Shown: positions 1 through 8,215, counted from the first letter of the stretch. The stretch: DNA of 64,000 nucleotides from JAJDFU01 sp964641965 (GCA_964641965.1 CAZXLD010000021.1:1-64000), one strand, 5' to 3'. The notes: a model not told the origin generated them from the sequence alone. Made by a program: numbers and translations.

Positions 1-124
1 GAGTGGCAAATGGCAGATGGTATACGTCCCTGATATAGGTTGTCCGTCCACCGTGTACCGTCCATCGAGCATCACGCCTCTGGGCGAAAGCATCGCGCAG
101 CGAGCATTCAGCATCAAGTAGTGA
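1..124 (+). repeat. 7-bp-periodic intergenic repeat, copy 1 (runs off window start)
   Basis: From base 6 to 124 the sequence divides into heptamers in one register. The first are of the type NNRRRTG, followed by a core around 20-47 (TACGTCCCTGATATAGG and flanks), then heptamers ending CCGT, then heptamers starting GCATC. The same order of modules occurs at 49541-49820 and, inverted, at 57085-57245. It lies just beyond the 3' end of the leftward gene at 148-810 and continues leftward out of the window. No coding potential is evident, since a 7-bp period rotates through all frames. Confidence 0.8.
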
Positions 125-147
125 GCGTCCCAGTCATTGCTATTCTG

Positions 148-810
148 CTACTGATCCTCGGTCACCAACTTATAGAGGGTTAAGGCCCACAACAATTGCT
201 TTTCTTCGGCTGTCAGGTCATTTACCACCAGTTCAAATACCCGGTGCTGAAGATTGGAACTTTTACCGGCTTTGGAAGGAGCCAGCGTAGCTATTTCCCG
301 TTCGCCCACCACAATCACGTCCATTCCATTTTCTTGCCCCCTCAGGGATGCAAGTACTTTTTTCCCCTTTGGCCTTTCTCGAAGATTTCCTTCGGCATCC
401 AGTTCACCTACAAAATCATTATCGATAACCAAACGGCTTCCTTTAGTCCGAATCCAGAAAATAATTTCATGCGTCTGGGTGTAAGAAACGATCAGACCGT
501 CGGGCCCGCTTACGTATTTCCGAAAAGCATATAACAACACCGGCTCTCCGTAAATGGTGGTGAAAGTACCTTGTTTGATTTTTTTGAACCCACGGCTCTC
601 CTTTTGGTCGATAGACTGATCCGACAACAATTCTAATTCACCGCCCTCCAATGGAATTAACTGGCTGCGTTTATTATCAAGTTGTTCCCGCAAAGCCTTA
701 ATATCCTGCTGCAGGCGTTTCTGTCCGGGAGAAAGATTGGGTAGAATGCGGCTGATCAGATATGCCCCTGTGCCGGCTACCAGGAGAGAAGTAAGTGCCA
801 GAATACCCAT
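148..810 (-). CDS. Membrane-anchored protein of unknown function
   Basis: A 220-residue protein I do not recognise. It opens with one hydrophobic segment (about residues 3-20, ILALTSLLVAGTGAYLI) and then a short charged coiled-coil-like stretch (about 28-50). The remainder is a soluble domain rich in beta-strand patterns. The topology suggests a single N-terminal anchor. The ATG at 808-810 is the first methionine and is followed directly by the hydrophobic segment, which supports it. It lies downstream of rpoD in no obvious operon. A TANNTTTG-like element (852-859) lies 42 bp upstream of its start. The mid-domain has a faint resemblance to GIDE-type domains, but this is too weak to name. Confidence 0.7.
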   Translation of the reverse strand: MGILALTSLLVAGTGAYLISRILPNLSPGQKRLQQDIKALREQLDNKRSQLIPLEGGELELLSDQSIDQKESRGFKKIKQGTFTTIYGEPVLLYAFRKYVSGPDGLIVSYTQTHEIIFWIRTKGSRLVIDNDFVGELDAEGNLRERPKGKKVLASLRGQENGMDVIVVGEREIATLAPSKAGKSSNLQHRVFELVVNDLTAEEKQLLWALTLYKLVTEDQ

Positions 811-851
811 AATTGTTAATTCGTTGCTCCCGGTCTCTATTTCGGGATAGG

Positions 852-859
852 CAAAAATA
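852..859 (-). promoter_or_regulatory. Candidate -7 element (TATTTTTG)
   Basis: On the minus strand this reads TATTTTTG, matching the Bacteroidota -7 consensus TANNTTTG. It lies 42 bp upstream of the start of the gene at 148-810. No convincing TTG -33 element stands at the expected distance, so this is a weak call. Confidence 0.3.
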
Positions 860-931
860 GCACAAAGGGAGGCCTTCTTTCAGCAGATTAAAAGGAATAT
901 TAGACTGGACTAATGATTTAGCAGCTATAAA

Positions 932-1798
932 CTACCCTAAATACGACTTAAGGTTATTTCGATTGTACGATTTACGAAGACGACGGATCGCACGCTCCTT
1001 TATTTGACGTACCCGCTCCCGAGTCAATCCGTATAACTCTCCGATCTCTTCAAGGGTAAGCGATTTATTACCATTCAGGCCGTAATACGAAGAGAGTACC
1101 TCAACTTCTCTAGGGCTCAAAATAGAGAGTCCTTGCTGCACCTCATCTTTCAGCGACTGTTCCATCAGTTGGTCATCAGGCGCCTCGTTTTCATCCGCGG
1201 TTATCACATCCAGCATGGTCGAGTCACCATCTTCGCCACTCAGAGGGGCATCAACAGATACATGTCGGCCATTACCCTTGAGCATGTTCGAAACTTCTCT
1301 GGGCGACATATCCAACAATTCTGCCAATTCCTCGTGGGTCGGCTCCCGTTCAAACTCCTGTACGAAAGACAAGAAGGCTTCATTGACCTTATTGTAAGAA
1401 CCCACTTTGTTTAAAGGCAGGCGTACGATCCTGGAATATTCCACAATGGCTTGCAAAATAGACTGCCGAATCCACCAAACTGCGTAGGATATAAACTTGA
1501 ACCCCTTGGTTTCATCAAATCGCCGGGCGGCCTTCATCAAACCAACATTACCCTCATTAATCAAGTCACTTAGTGAGAGTCCCTGATTTTGATACTGCTT
1601 GGCTACAGATACTACAAATCGTAGATTTGATTTCGTCAGTTTCTCAAGGGCCTGGTGATCACCTTGCTTGATGCGCCGGGCTAATTCAGCCTCTTCTTCA
1701 GCATTTAACATGGGAATCTTACCAATATCGTTCAGATATTTATCTAAAGCCAGGCTCTCCCGAGCCGTTATCTTATTGGTAATTTTCAGTTGGCGCAT
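932..1798 (-). CDS. rpoD: Primary RNA polymerase sigma factor (sigma-A/RpoD, short Bacteroidota type)
   Basis: A 288-residue housekeeping sigma factor. Region 1.2 is at about 15-45 and region 2 at about 54-125, including the -10 recognition/melting stretch RRFDETKGFKFISYAVWWIR (92-111). Region 3 is at about 130-205. Region 4, at about 222-280, ends in the helix-turn-helix LTREERVRQIKERA-type sequence (258-270). The large region 1.1 and non-conserved insert of proteobacterial RpoD are absent, as is usual in Bacteroidota, where this short protein recognises TANNTTTG promoters. The start is the ATG at 1796-1798. It is transcribed leftward as is pnp upstream of it, but a strong terminator (1932-1970) separates them, so it probably has its own promoter; none is obvious in 1799-1930. 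Confidence 0.96.
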   Translation of the reverse strand: MRQLKITNKITARESLALDKYLNDIGKIPMLNAEEEAELARRIKQGDHQALEKLTKSNLRFVVSVAKQYQNQGLSLSDLINEGNVGLMKAARRFDETKGFKFISYAVWWIRQSILQAIVEYSRIVRLPLNKVGSYNKVNEAFLSFVQEFEREPTHEELAELLDMSPREVSNMLKGNGRHVSVDAPLSGEDGDSTMLDVITADENEAPDDQLMEQSLKDEVQQGLSILSPREVEVLSSYYGLNGNKSLTLEEIGELYGLTRERVRQIKERAIRRLRKSYNRNNLKSYLG

Positions 1799-1931
1799 AA
1801 GGATGGGATTTTAGATTAAATCACATTACCAATTACGTTTCTTTTCTAAAAATAGTTTCCCAAAGGCGAATTCCAGCACATATATCTTTTTTTCCTCTAA
1901 AAGTTTCAGGATCAAAATAGATACTTCGGCA

Positions 1932-1970
1932 AAAAAGAAATCCAGCCAAATTATTTTTGGCTGGATTTTT
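1932..1970 (-). terminator. Rho-independent terminator of pnp
   Basis: A perfect 13-bp stem (1938-1950 with 1956-1968, AAATCCAGCCAAA) around a 5-nt loop. On the minus strand it runs into a T-rich tail. It stands 27 bp past the pnp stop codon. Confidence 0.85.
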
Positions 1971-1996
1971 AAATCTTAAATCAGGTATTTCCCTGC

Positions 1997-4171
1997 TTAT
2001 TCTTCGTTCGCCGAATTCTGTTCCCGATTGCCTCCCCCGTTCCGTTGCGGTTTTTGCATCAATGCTTTTCTGGACAAACGCAACTTACCAGTTCGCTTAT
2101 CCACACCAATCAATTTGACTTTCACATCGTCTCCTTCCTGGAATACATCCTCCACCTTGTCGATCCGAGAATGCGATATTTCAGAAACATGCAACAGGCC
2201 GCTTTTTCCGTGAAAGTCGACAAATACACCATATGGCATTACCGTTTTGACCTTGGCATCGAACACATCACCTACTTGCGGGACAAATGTGATTCGTTTG
2301 ACCCAAGCCATAGCCTTGTCGATGGAATCCTTATTGGAGCTAGCAATGGTCACAATACCAGTATCATCTACTTCTTCGATATTGATCGTAGTTTCCGTCT
2401 CCGCCTGGATTTCCTGAATAACTTTTCCACCAGGTCCAATCACCGCACCAATGAAACTCTTATCAATGACCAGCCTTTCGATGCGCGGTGCATGAGGCTT
2501 GAGATCTTCCCTTGGACCATCCAGCGATTCAGCCATCTTATCGAGAATATGCAGACGGCCTTCTCTCGCTTGTTCCAGTGCCTGGATCAAGGTTTCATAC
2601 GGCAGACCGTCGATCTTGATATCCATTTGACAGCCGGTAATGCCTTGTCGGGTTCCTGTAACCTTGAAATCCATATCGCCGATTGCATCCTCATCGCCCA
2701 GTATATCCGACAAAATAGCCACCTTGCCCTCTTCTGAAACAAGCCCCATCGCAATTCCGGAAACAGCAGATTTAAGCTGGATACCAGCATCCATGAGTGC
2801 CAATGAACCCGCACAAACAGTAGCCATGGAGGAAGAGCCATTCGATTCCAGGATATCACTGACAACGCGAATCGTGTAGGACATATCTTCTGGTAACACT
2901 TGCCGAAGCGACCGCCCCGCCAGGTTGGCGTGCCCCACCTCGCGACGACCAGGCCCTCGCATCGGTTTAATTTCACCTACGGAGAATGCAGGGAAATTGT
3001 AGTGCAGAATGAATTTTTCAAACCGCTGCTCCATCGCATTATCCTGCATCAATTCATCAAGCTTAGTCCCAAGCGTAACTGAAGTGAGAGACTGTGTTTC
3101 TCCCCGAGTGAAAATGGAAGAACCATGGGCAGAAGGCAGGTAGTCCACCTCTGTCCAAATGGATCGGATATCTGTAGGTTTCCGACCATCCAGGCGAACC
3201 CCTTTATCCAGTACAACTGACCGGATGACCGCCTTTTTCAGTTTATCAAAATAGCCCTTGGCCATGCCCTCCTTTTCTTCGTATTCTTCCTCCTCCATGG
3301 ACTCAGCCAACTGCTCCAGCAATTCGTCTTTTATGGTCCTAAACCCTTCCTTACGAGCATTTTTATCAAGTGCTTGGAGGCAGACTTCCTCCAGGCGAGA
3401 CCGGCAAAAATCGTCTACTTGTTTTTTTAGCGCTTCGTCTTCTTCTACTTGCTCAATCTCTCGTTTAACAGTTGCTTTTTCTCCTACCAGCTCCGCCAAT
3501 TTTAGTTGGGCCTCACATTGAACCTTGATTGCCTTATGGCCAATCTTGATCGCTTCCACCAATACCGACTCCGGCACCTCTTTCCCTTCCCCTTCGACCA
3601 TCATAATATTCTCCATTGAGGCAGCTACAATGATGTCCAGATCAGCAGCACTGAGTGCCGTTTTGGTGGGGTTTACGACAAACTCCCCATTGATCCGAGC
3701 AACTCGTACTTCGGAAATGGGGCCACCAAATGGAATATCTGACACAGACAGGGCGGCAGATGCTGCCAAGGCAGTAAAGGCGTCTGGAAGGGTTTCAAAT
3801 TCACCGGAAATCAAATTGATGATCACCTGTGTCTCGTTCATGTACCCATCAGGGAAAAGCGGACGGATGGCCCGGTCGACGAGGCGTGAAGTCAACACCT
3901 CATAATCGGATAGCTTGGCCTCTCGCCTAAAGAAATTTCCGGGAATACGGCCGGCAGCTGCAAATTTTTCTTGATAGTCAACTGAGAGTGGAAAAAAACT
4001 TTGGCCTTCTTTCATTTCTCGAGCAGAAACAACGCTGCAGAAAAGCATGGTGCTTCCTACTCGGACGACGACTGAACCGTCTGCCTGGGTAGCTAATTTT
4101 CCGGTTTCAAGTGTTACAGTTCTGCCATCTGGCAGATCAAAGGACGTGGAAATAGGAGTCTTTTGTCCCAT
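1997..4171 (-). CDS. pnp: Polyribonucleotide nucleotidyltransferase (PNPase)
   Basis: A 724-residue phosphorolytic 3'-to-5' exoribonuclease of RNA turnover. Two RNase PH core domains (about 10-140 and 315-455) flank an all-alpha linker. The second core domain carries the FTRGETQSL stretch. A KH domain with the GxxG loop (FIGAVIGPGGKVIQEI, about residue 575-590) and an S1 domain (VMPYGVFVDFHGKSGLLHVSE, about 640) follow. A short Gln/Asn-rich tail ends the protein. The length is normal for the family. The gene follows rpsO in the same direction, the classic rpsO-pnp order, but the hairpin at 4353-4384 stands between them. That hairpin could end most rpsO transcripts and leave pnp to read-through or to its own promoter in the 180-bp gap. 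Confidence 0.97.
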   Translation of the reverse strand: MGQKTPISTSFDLPDGRTVTLETGKLATQADGSVVVRVGSTMLFCSVVSAREMKEGQSFFPLSVDYQEKFAAAGRIPGNFFRREAKLSDYEVLTSRLVDRAIRPLFPDGYMNETQVIINLISGEFETLPDAFTALAASAALSVSDIPFGGPISEVRVARINGEFVVNPTKTALSAADLDIIVAASMENIMMVEGEGKEVPESVLVEAIKIGHKAIKVQCEAQLKLAELVGEKATVKREIEQVEEDEALKKQVDDFCRSRLEEVCLQALDKNARKEGFRTIKDELLEQLAESMEEEEYEEKEGMAKGYFDKLKKAVIRSVVLDKGVRLDGRKPTDIRSIWTEVDYLPSAHGSSIFTRGETQSLTSVTLGTKLDELMQDNAMEQRFEKFILHYNFPAFSVGEIKPMRGPGRREVGHANLAGRSLRQVLPEDMSYTIRVVSDILESNGSSSMATVCAGSLALMDAGIQLKSAVSGIAMGLVSEEGKVAILSDILGDEDAIGDMDFKVTGTRQGITGCQMDIKIDGLPYETLIQALEQAREGRLHILDKMAESLDGPREDLKPHAPRIERLVIDKSFIGAVIGPGGKVIQEIQAETETTINIEEVDDTGIVTIASSNKDSIDKAMAWVKRITFVPQVGDVFDAKVKTVMPYGVFVDFHGKSGLLHVSEISHSRIDKVEDVFQEGDDVKVKLIGVDKRTGKLRLSRKALMQKPQRNGGGNREQNSANEE

Positions 4172-4352
4172 TTGTGAATTTGGATTTTATTGTAATTGGT
4201 AACCGTAGGCTTATGATTCAATCTATATTGAGATCCGCCGGCAATACCTATTCAGATCGTTCAGCAGAAAGGCATAAAACGGATACAATCCTTTCAAGAA
4301 TAGCAGAACAGCTCTACATACTAAAACAAAAGAGGAACGAAAAATACTGGAA

Positions 4353-4384
4353 AAAGGAGCGGGATATCCATCCCAACTCCTTTA
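4353..4384 (-). terminator. Terminator downstream of rpsO
   Basis: On the minus strand an interrupted stem (AAAGGAG / CTCCTTT outside, GGGAT / ATCCC inside, GGAT loop) is followed by a short T run. It begins about 4 bp after the rpsO stop codon. It may attenuate read-through into pnp. Confidence 0.75.
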
Positions 4385-4387
4385 ATG

Positions 4388-4663
4388 TTACTTCCGGATA
4401 CCCAGTTTTTCAATCAGGGCCCGATACTTCGTAATATCTTTTTTCGCCAGATATTGAAGCAATTGCTTTCGTTGTCCAACTAAAGCCAGCAGTGCCCGGC
4501 GGCAGGAGTGATCTTTGTTATTCTCCTTTAAATGTTCAGATAATCCTTTGATCCGATACGTAAACAACGCAATTTGCGCTTCCACCGAACCGGTGTTTTT
4601 TTCAGAGCCACCGTACTCCTTGAAGATCTCTTCCTTCGTCTCCTTTGATAAATAAACGGCCAT
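4388..4663 (-). CDS. rpsO: Small ribosomal subunit protein uS15
   Basis: A 91-residue S15 protein that binds 16S rRNA in the platform of the 30S subunit. The family pattern is clear: TGSVEAQIALFTYRI near residue 24-38, then the conserved HSCRRALLALVGQRKQLLQYL helix region and the C-terminal YRALIEKLGIRK. The ATG at 4661-4663 is preferred over an in-frame TTG one codon upstream. A TACCTTTG promoter element (4704-4711) lies 40 bp upstream and a terminator follows directly, so it can be a monocistronic unit ahead of pnp. Confidence 0.97.
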   Translation of the reverse strand: MAVYLSKETKEEIFKEYGGSEKNTGSVEAQIALFTYRIKGLSEHLKENNKDHSCRRALLALVGQRKQLLQYLAKKDITKYRALIEKLGIRK

Positions 4664-4703
4664 CAATTACCATTTTAGATCACGAAAATCGTTAATAGCG
4701 GGG

Positions 4704-4738
4704 CAAAGGTACATTAATTTGGTGGATTTGTAACCAAA
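4704..4738 (-). promoter_or_regulatory. rpsO promoter (TTTG-N23-TACCTTTG)
   Basis: On the minus strand TACCTTTG (4704-4711) is a full match to the Bacteroidota -7 consensus TANNTTTG. A TTTG (4735-4738) lies 23 bp upstream as the -33 element, within the 17-23 spacing reported for Flavobacterium promoters. The -7 element is 40 bp from the rpsO ATG. Confidence 0.65.
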
Positions 4739-4770
4739 TAATACGAATTGCCCTTGAATATCAAGCCGGT

Positions 4771-5727
4771 TTACTCTGCTTTGAACTCTTTTATCGCTTC
4801 GGTAAGCTTAGGCACCACTTCAAATAGATCCCCTACCACACCATAATCGGCAGCTTTAAAAAAGGGTGCTTCCGGATCCTTGTTGATGACCACAATAACC
4901 TTGGAGCTGTTGACGCCTGCCAAGTGTTGAATAGCACCTGAAATACCAGCCGCGATATACAAATTAGGCCGGATGGCAATGCCCGTTTGTCCGACATGCT
5001 CGTGATGAGGGCGCCAACCCACATCGGCCACAGGACGAGAGCAAGCTGTTGTGGCACCTAAAACATCAGCCAGTTCTTCTATGATCCCCCAGTTCTCGGG
5101 ACCTTTCATGCCCCTGCCTGCAGAGACGACCAGTTCTGCTTCCGGCAATGGAACGGTACCCTCTACTCGATCTACTTCTTTCACCTCTACCCGGGGGGAT
5201 TCCAATTCCAGCGCAAGTGATTCTACAGCTACTGGCGATCCCAACTTTTCAGGTGGAATGGAATTGCCCATCAAGGTGAGCACTTTAATGGGGGTACGAA
5301 TTTCATACTCGGCAAAGGCTTTACCGGAGAACACCCCTTTTCGAACCCGAAACCCCTGATCGGTAGTTGGAAGGCCATTGACTCCGGAAACGGAACCGGC
5401 TTGGAGTCGTACTGCCAAGCGTCCGGATAAAGATTTCCCCGTTGAAGAATGGCTTAAAATAAGCACCTTTGCGCCTTGAGCTTCAGCGACGGCTGCAATG
5501 GCAGCGCTGTAGACCTGACTATCAAATCGAGCGAGTGCGTCCGCTTTTACTTGCAACACTTTATCGGCCCCATAAACTCCGAGATCACCTGCTTGCTCGG
5601 CCTCCCCCAATACCAGGGCCAGGCATTGCGTATTGAGGATACGCGCCACTTTATGCCCATAGGTTACCGCCTCGAAAGCCGCTTTTTTGAAAATGCCTTT
5701 TTGATGTTCGGCAAATACTACTACCAT
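4771..5727 (-). CDS. etfA: Electron transfer flavoprotein alpha subunit
   Basis: A 318-residue ETF alpha subunit. It pairs with EtfB to take electrons from acyl-CoA and other flavin dehydrogenases and pass them to ETF:quinone oxidoreductase. The N-terminal half is the alpha/beta domain. The C-terminal FAD domain (about 190-315) contains SAGRGMKGPENWGIIEELA, then the signature LYIAAGISGAIQHLAGVNSS and INKDPEAPFFKAADYGVVGD. The ATG at 5725-5727 fits the usual N-terminus. It follows etfB by 53 bp in the same direction, so the two form an operon. Confidence 0.96.
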   Translation of the reverse strand: MVVVFAEHQKGIFKKAAFEAVTYGHKVARILNTQCLALVLGEAEQAGDLGVYGADKVLQVKADALARFDSQVYSAAIAAVAEAQGAKVLILSHSSTGKSLSGRLAVRLQAGSVSGVNGLPTTDQGFRVRKGVFSGKAFAEYEIRTPIKVLTLMGNSIPPEKLGSPVAVESLALELESPRVEVKEVDRVEGTVPLPEAELVVSAGRGMKGPENWGIIEELADVLGATTACSRPVADVGWRPHHEHVGQTGIAIRPNLYIAAGISGAIQHLAGVNSSKVIVVINKDPEAPFFKAADYGVVGDLFEVVPKLTEAIKEFKAE

Positions 5728-5780
5728 GGATTACACTTTTTTATCTAAACCCGGAAATGCATCCGGAAAAGGATGATTCA

Positions 5781-6524
5781 TCAAATTACTTTTGCTTCTT
5801 CGTGCAATAGCCGGACCAGTTCAGTCATATTTTCCGGATCAATTAACTTGACATCCCCTTTCTCTTCTGGCAATTCGTAATGTACCACCACTGAAAGGTC
5901 TTCCATTTCCTGGGGAGCTACCACTTGCAAGGGTTTGCGCTTCGCCATCATGATCCCACGCATATTGGGAATACGTTGTTCGGCCAGACCTTTTGCCGCA
6001 CTGATTACAAAAGGAGCTTGGACCGATACAGCCTCTACGCCACCTTCAATATCCCGTTGGATGGAAGCTGTATTCCCATCCATATCCATTTTGCTTGCGT
6101 AGGAAACAAAAGGAACTTGCAGCAGTTCGGCTAGCATGCCCCCAACTTCGGATCCATTATAATCGATGGTTTCCTTTCCCAGGAAAATGATATCATATCC
6201 CCCGTTTTCTTGAACAAAATGCGCGATTTGACTAGCTACAGCGTAAGCGCTTTGCGGGTCTAGATCGATTCGTACGGCGTCGTCCGCCCCGATAGCCAAG
6301 CCTTTGCGAATGACTGTATCATTTTCGGCAGGCCCTACATTGATCAGGGTAACGGTACCGCCAACAGCTTCTTTCAGCTCAAGTGCACGTACCAGTGCGT
6401 ACCATTCGTCGTATGGATTCATTATGTACTGTACACCAGAGGTATTGAAGGCTGAACCATCCTGATTGAAACTGATTTTGGTGGTCGTATCCGGGGTTTT
6501 ACTGACACAAACCAGTAATTTCAT
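5781..6524 (-). CDS. etfB: Electron transfer flavoprotein beta subunit
   Basis: A 247-residue ETF beta subunit, the AMP-binding partner of EtfA. It begins MKLLVCVSKTPDTTTKI, typical of the family. It shows the conserved MNPYDEWYALVRALELKE stretch (about 36-53), the IFLGKETIDYNGSEVGGMLA region and the PFVISAAKGLAEQRIPNMRG stretch with the following K-rich loop. It is first in the etfB-etfA operon. A TACATTTG element lies about 64 bp upstream. A rightward TPR gene starts 180 bp away, so the region between is a divergent promoter region. Confidence 0.96.
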   Translation of the reverse strand: MKLLVCVSKTPDTTTKISFNQDGSAFNTSGVQYIMNPYDEWYALVRALELKEAVGGTVTLINVGPAENDTVIRKGLAIGADDAVRIDLDPQSAYAVASQIAHFVQENGGYDIIFLGKETIDYNGSEVGGMLAELLQVPFVSYASKMDMDGNTASIQRDIEGGVEAVSVQAPFVISAAKGLAEQRIPNMRGIMMAKRKPLQVVAPQEMEDLSVVVHYELPEEKGDVKLIDPENMTELVRLLHEEAKVI

Positions 6525-6587
6525 ACGCGTTTATTTTACGGAAAATAGTCTTTAGCATCAAGCATCGGACCCAATTCATTGAATGAA

Positions 6588-6595
6588 CAAATGTA
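6588..6595 (-). promoter_or_regulatory. Candidate etfBA -7 element (TACATTTG)
   Basis: The minus strand reads TACATTTG, a full TANNTTTG match, 64 bp upstream of the etfB ATG. No clear TTG stands 17-23 bp further upstream, so only the -7 element is claimed. Confidence 0.45.
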
Positions 6596-6703
6596 CTATT
6601 CCACTGACGTTATTAGCTAATTTAGCGAAAATTCGCTATTCAATTTCTGAAAACGCTTTACGCTTTAAAATATTTGACTGAATACTGTCATAAAAATTAA
6701 GGA

Positions 6704-7024
6704 ATGGAAAAGACACCACGCCTAATCCAACTGGAATCATTATTGCAAGAAAGCCCAACGGATTCCTTCCTCTTGTTTGCCATAGCCAAAGAATACGAAT
6801 CGATGGGGCAGTCCGACTTGGCCGTATCCCAGTATAAGCAGCTATTGGAAAAGGATCCAAATTATGTCGGGACCTATTACCATCTTGGCAAATTACTGGA
6901 GCTGGCCGGTCGTACAGAATCGGCAGTTACTATTTATGATAAAGGCATACAGGTGGCCGAAGCACAGGGTGACCAACACAGTAAACGAGAATTAGCCGAA
7001 GCCAGGCTGAATTTGGTCGATTGA
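6704..7024 (+). CDS. Small TPR-repeat protein
   Basis: A 106-residue soluble protein made of about two to three tetratricopeptide repeats: the helices around TDSFLLFAIAKEYESMGQSD, then YKQLLEKDPNYVGTYYHLGK and LLELAGRTESAVTIYDKGI. No signal peptide or membrane segment is seen, so it is probably cytoplasmic. TPRs mediate protein-protein contacts; the partner is unknown. It stands alone, divergent from etfB. The ATG at 6704 is the first methionine and begins just before the first helix. Confidence 0.85.
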   Translation: MEKTPRLIQLESLLQESPTDSFLLFAIAKEYESMGQSDLAVSQYKQLLEKDPNYVGTYYHLGKLLELAGRTESAVTIYDKGIQVAEAQGDQHSKRELAEARLNLVD

Positions 7025-7069
7025 TTAGAGGGGGATTGAATCTGTTGCTGCTGGTATATAGGGTGTAAG

Positions 7070-7101
7070 AAAAAAGAGACTACCATTTAATAGGTAGTCT
7101 C
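7070..7101 (-). terminator. Strong minus-strand terminator
   Basis: A perfect 9-bp stem GAGACTACC / GGTAGTCTC (7076-7084 with 7093-7101) with an 8-nt loop. On the minus strand it is followed by TTTTTTC. It lies 264 bp past the nearest annotated leftward stop codon (RidA, 7365), so it ends either a long 3' UTR or a small separate transcript. On the plus strand it lacks a T tract, so it would be a poor terminator for the TPR gene. Confidence 0.8.
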
Positions 7102-7364
7102 CGAACATTCACCAAATCCTTATAAGAAAGGATTAGAAGTTATGGCTTGCTTAATGCTTATCAGCATTGACATTGATGCTACTGATTAGAATTAAATCAC
7201 GAGTCCTAATCTATATTTATTTAGACCAATTCTTAATAATACCAAAAATAAATTACCTCCCTGGTATTAGCAAATCCCAAATCGAGGAATTTTAAGTTAT
7301 TTTTTGATCTAATCCCTAACACTATAAGGCTCAGAGACCTTTTGTACAGCACTTTACATTAATT
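7102..7364 (-). other. Intergenic region with possible small RNA or 17-residue peptide
   Basis: A 263-bp AT-rich gap between the RidA stop codon and a strong minus-strand terminator. On the minus strand 7120-7173 encodes a 17-residue open frame, MSMLISIKQAITSNPFL, whose stop falls in a small hairpin (about 7114-7133) just before the terminator. No convincing promoter is seen. The simplest reading is the RidA 3' UTR; a small RNA or leader peptide is possible. Confidence 0.2.
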
Positions 7365-7745
7365 CTAAACCAAAGCGGTTGCCTCAATCTCCACAAGAAG
7401 TTCCGGCTTTATCAGGGCAGATACCTCAACCAAGGTGGCCGCCGGCTTGATCCCTTTGAAAAAAAGACCATGCGCGCGGCCTACCTCTTCCCAATCCTGG
7501 ATTCGGGTTACATACATTCGAGTCCGAACTACATGCTCCATTCCGGCCCCCAACTCCTGCAAGGCATTCTCAATTTTCTGGAATATGAAATAGGCCTGTT
7601 GATAGGGATCCCTTGGAAATAAGACTGCTCCGTCTTGTACCGCCGTGGTTCCTGATACCTCAATCTGGTTACCCACCTTAACGGCTCGGGAGTAGCCAAC
7701 AAGGTCCTCCCATTTGGCACCTGAACTCACTTTTTCTCTTTGCAT
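7365..7745 (-). CDS. RidA/YjgF/UK114 family deaminase-like protein
   Basis: A 126-residue member of the RidA superfamily, whose archetypal members hydrolyse reactive enamine/imine intermediates of PLP enzymes. It shows the usual order: YSRAVKVGNQIEVSGTTA near residues 18-35, the middle helix with IFQKIENALQELGAG, VVRTRMYVT, and the C-terminal KPAATLVEVSALIKPELLVE with the conserved Pro-Ala-x-Thr loop. The arginine of the RTRMYV stretch matches the substrate-carboxylate-binding arginine of active RidA proteins, so an active enzyme is plausible. It appears monocistronic. Confidence 0.9.
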   Translation of the reverse strand: MQREKVSSGAKWEDLVGYSRAVKVGNQIEVSGTTAVQDGAVLFPRDPYQQAYFIFQKIENALQELGAGMEHVVRTRMYVTRIQDWEEVGRAHGLFFKGIKPAATLVEVSALIKPELLVEIEATALV

Positions 7746-7861
7746 GACTGCTTGGTTTTATTATTGAAGGATAGAACCAATATGCGGATTATCCAGCTTT
7801 CGATTTGGTAACGGTTCTGACAATCCAATAGGGAATCCAGCCCTCACCTTAGTTTCAAATG

Positions 7862-7986
7862 ACAAATGCCAAATGTCGAATTGGGAGTGCCAAATATCGA
7901 ATTGCGAGTGGGGGGGTGGAATGACGAGTTTCAAATGTCAAATGGCAAGTGCAAAATGTCAAATTGCGAGTGCGGAATGACAAATG
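7862..7986 (+). repeat. 7-bp-periodic intergenic repeat, copy 2, RRRTG module
   Basis: The block splits into heptamers ending in AATG, AATT or AGTG (for example ACAAATG, CCAAATG, TCGAATT, GGGAGTG). One 1-bp slip occurs in a G run near 7911-7916, after which the register resumes to 7986. It lies between the divergent starts of RidA and the Smr gene. The CGTCCCTGATATAGG core of the other copies is absent here. Confidence 0.75.
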
Positions 7987-8136
7987 GAGCGGTCTGAATT
8001 TTCAATTTTCAATGTCCATCTTTCGATTAAGGAAGATTCGTAAATAGATAATTTTAGGTATCTAGTATCAGCCGTAGGTCAATAGCTGCGGCGAAGTGAG
8101 CATCTACAGGATCGTGTATCCAACATTCAGTTTCCA

Positions 8137-8215
8137 GCATCCAGCAACAAGCATCTATAGCTTCGCGCCTTTAGGCGCCAGCATCGCGCAGCGAGCATCG
8201 AGTATCGAGCCTATC
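8137..8215 (+). repeat. 7-bp-periodic intergenic repeat, copy 2, GCATC module
   Basis: Heptamers of the type GCATCNN (GCATCCA, GCAACAA, GCATCTA, then GCATCGC, GCAGCGA, GCATCGA, GTATCGA) with one 2-bp register shift after the GC-rich segment GCGCCTTTAGGCGC. About 40 bp beginning at 8137 are identical to 49874 onward. It lies some 90 bp upstream of the Smr gene. Confidence 0.75.

Noticed and set aside
2045..2737. A 230-codon open frame on the plus strand
   Set aside because: Antisense to pnp; the pnp protein is intact and explains the region.
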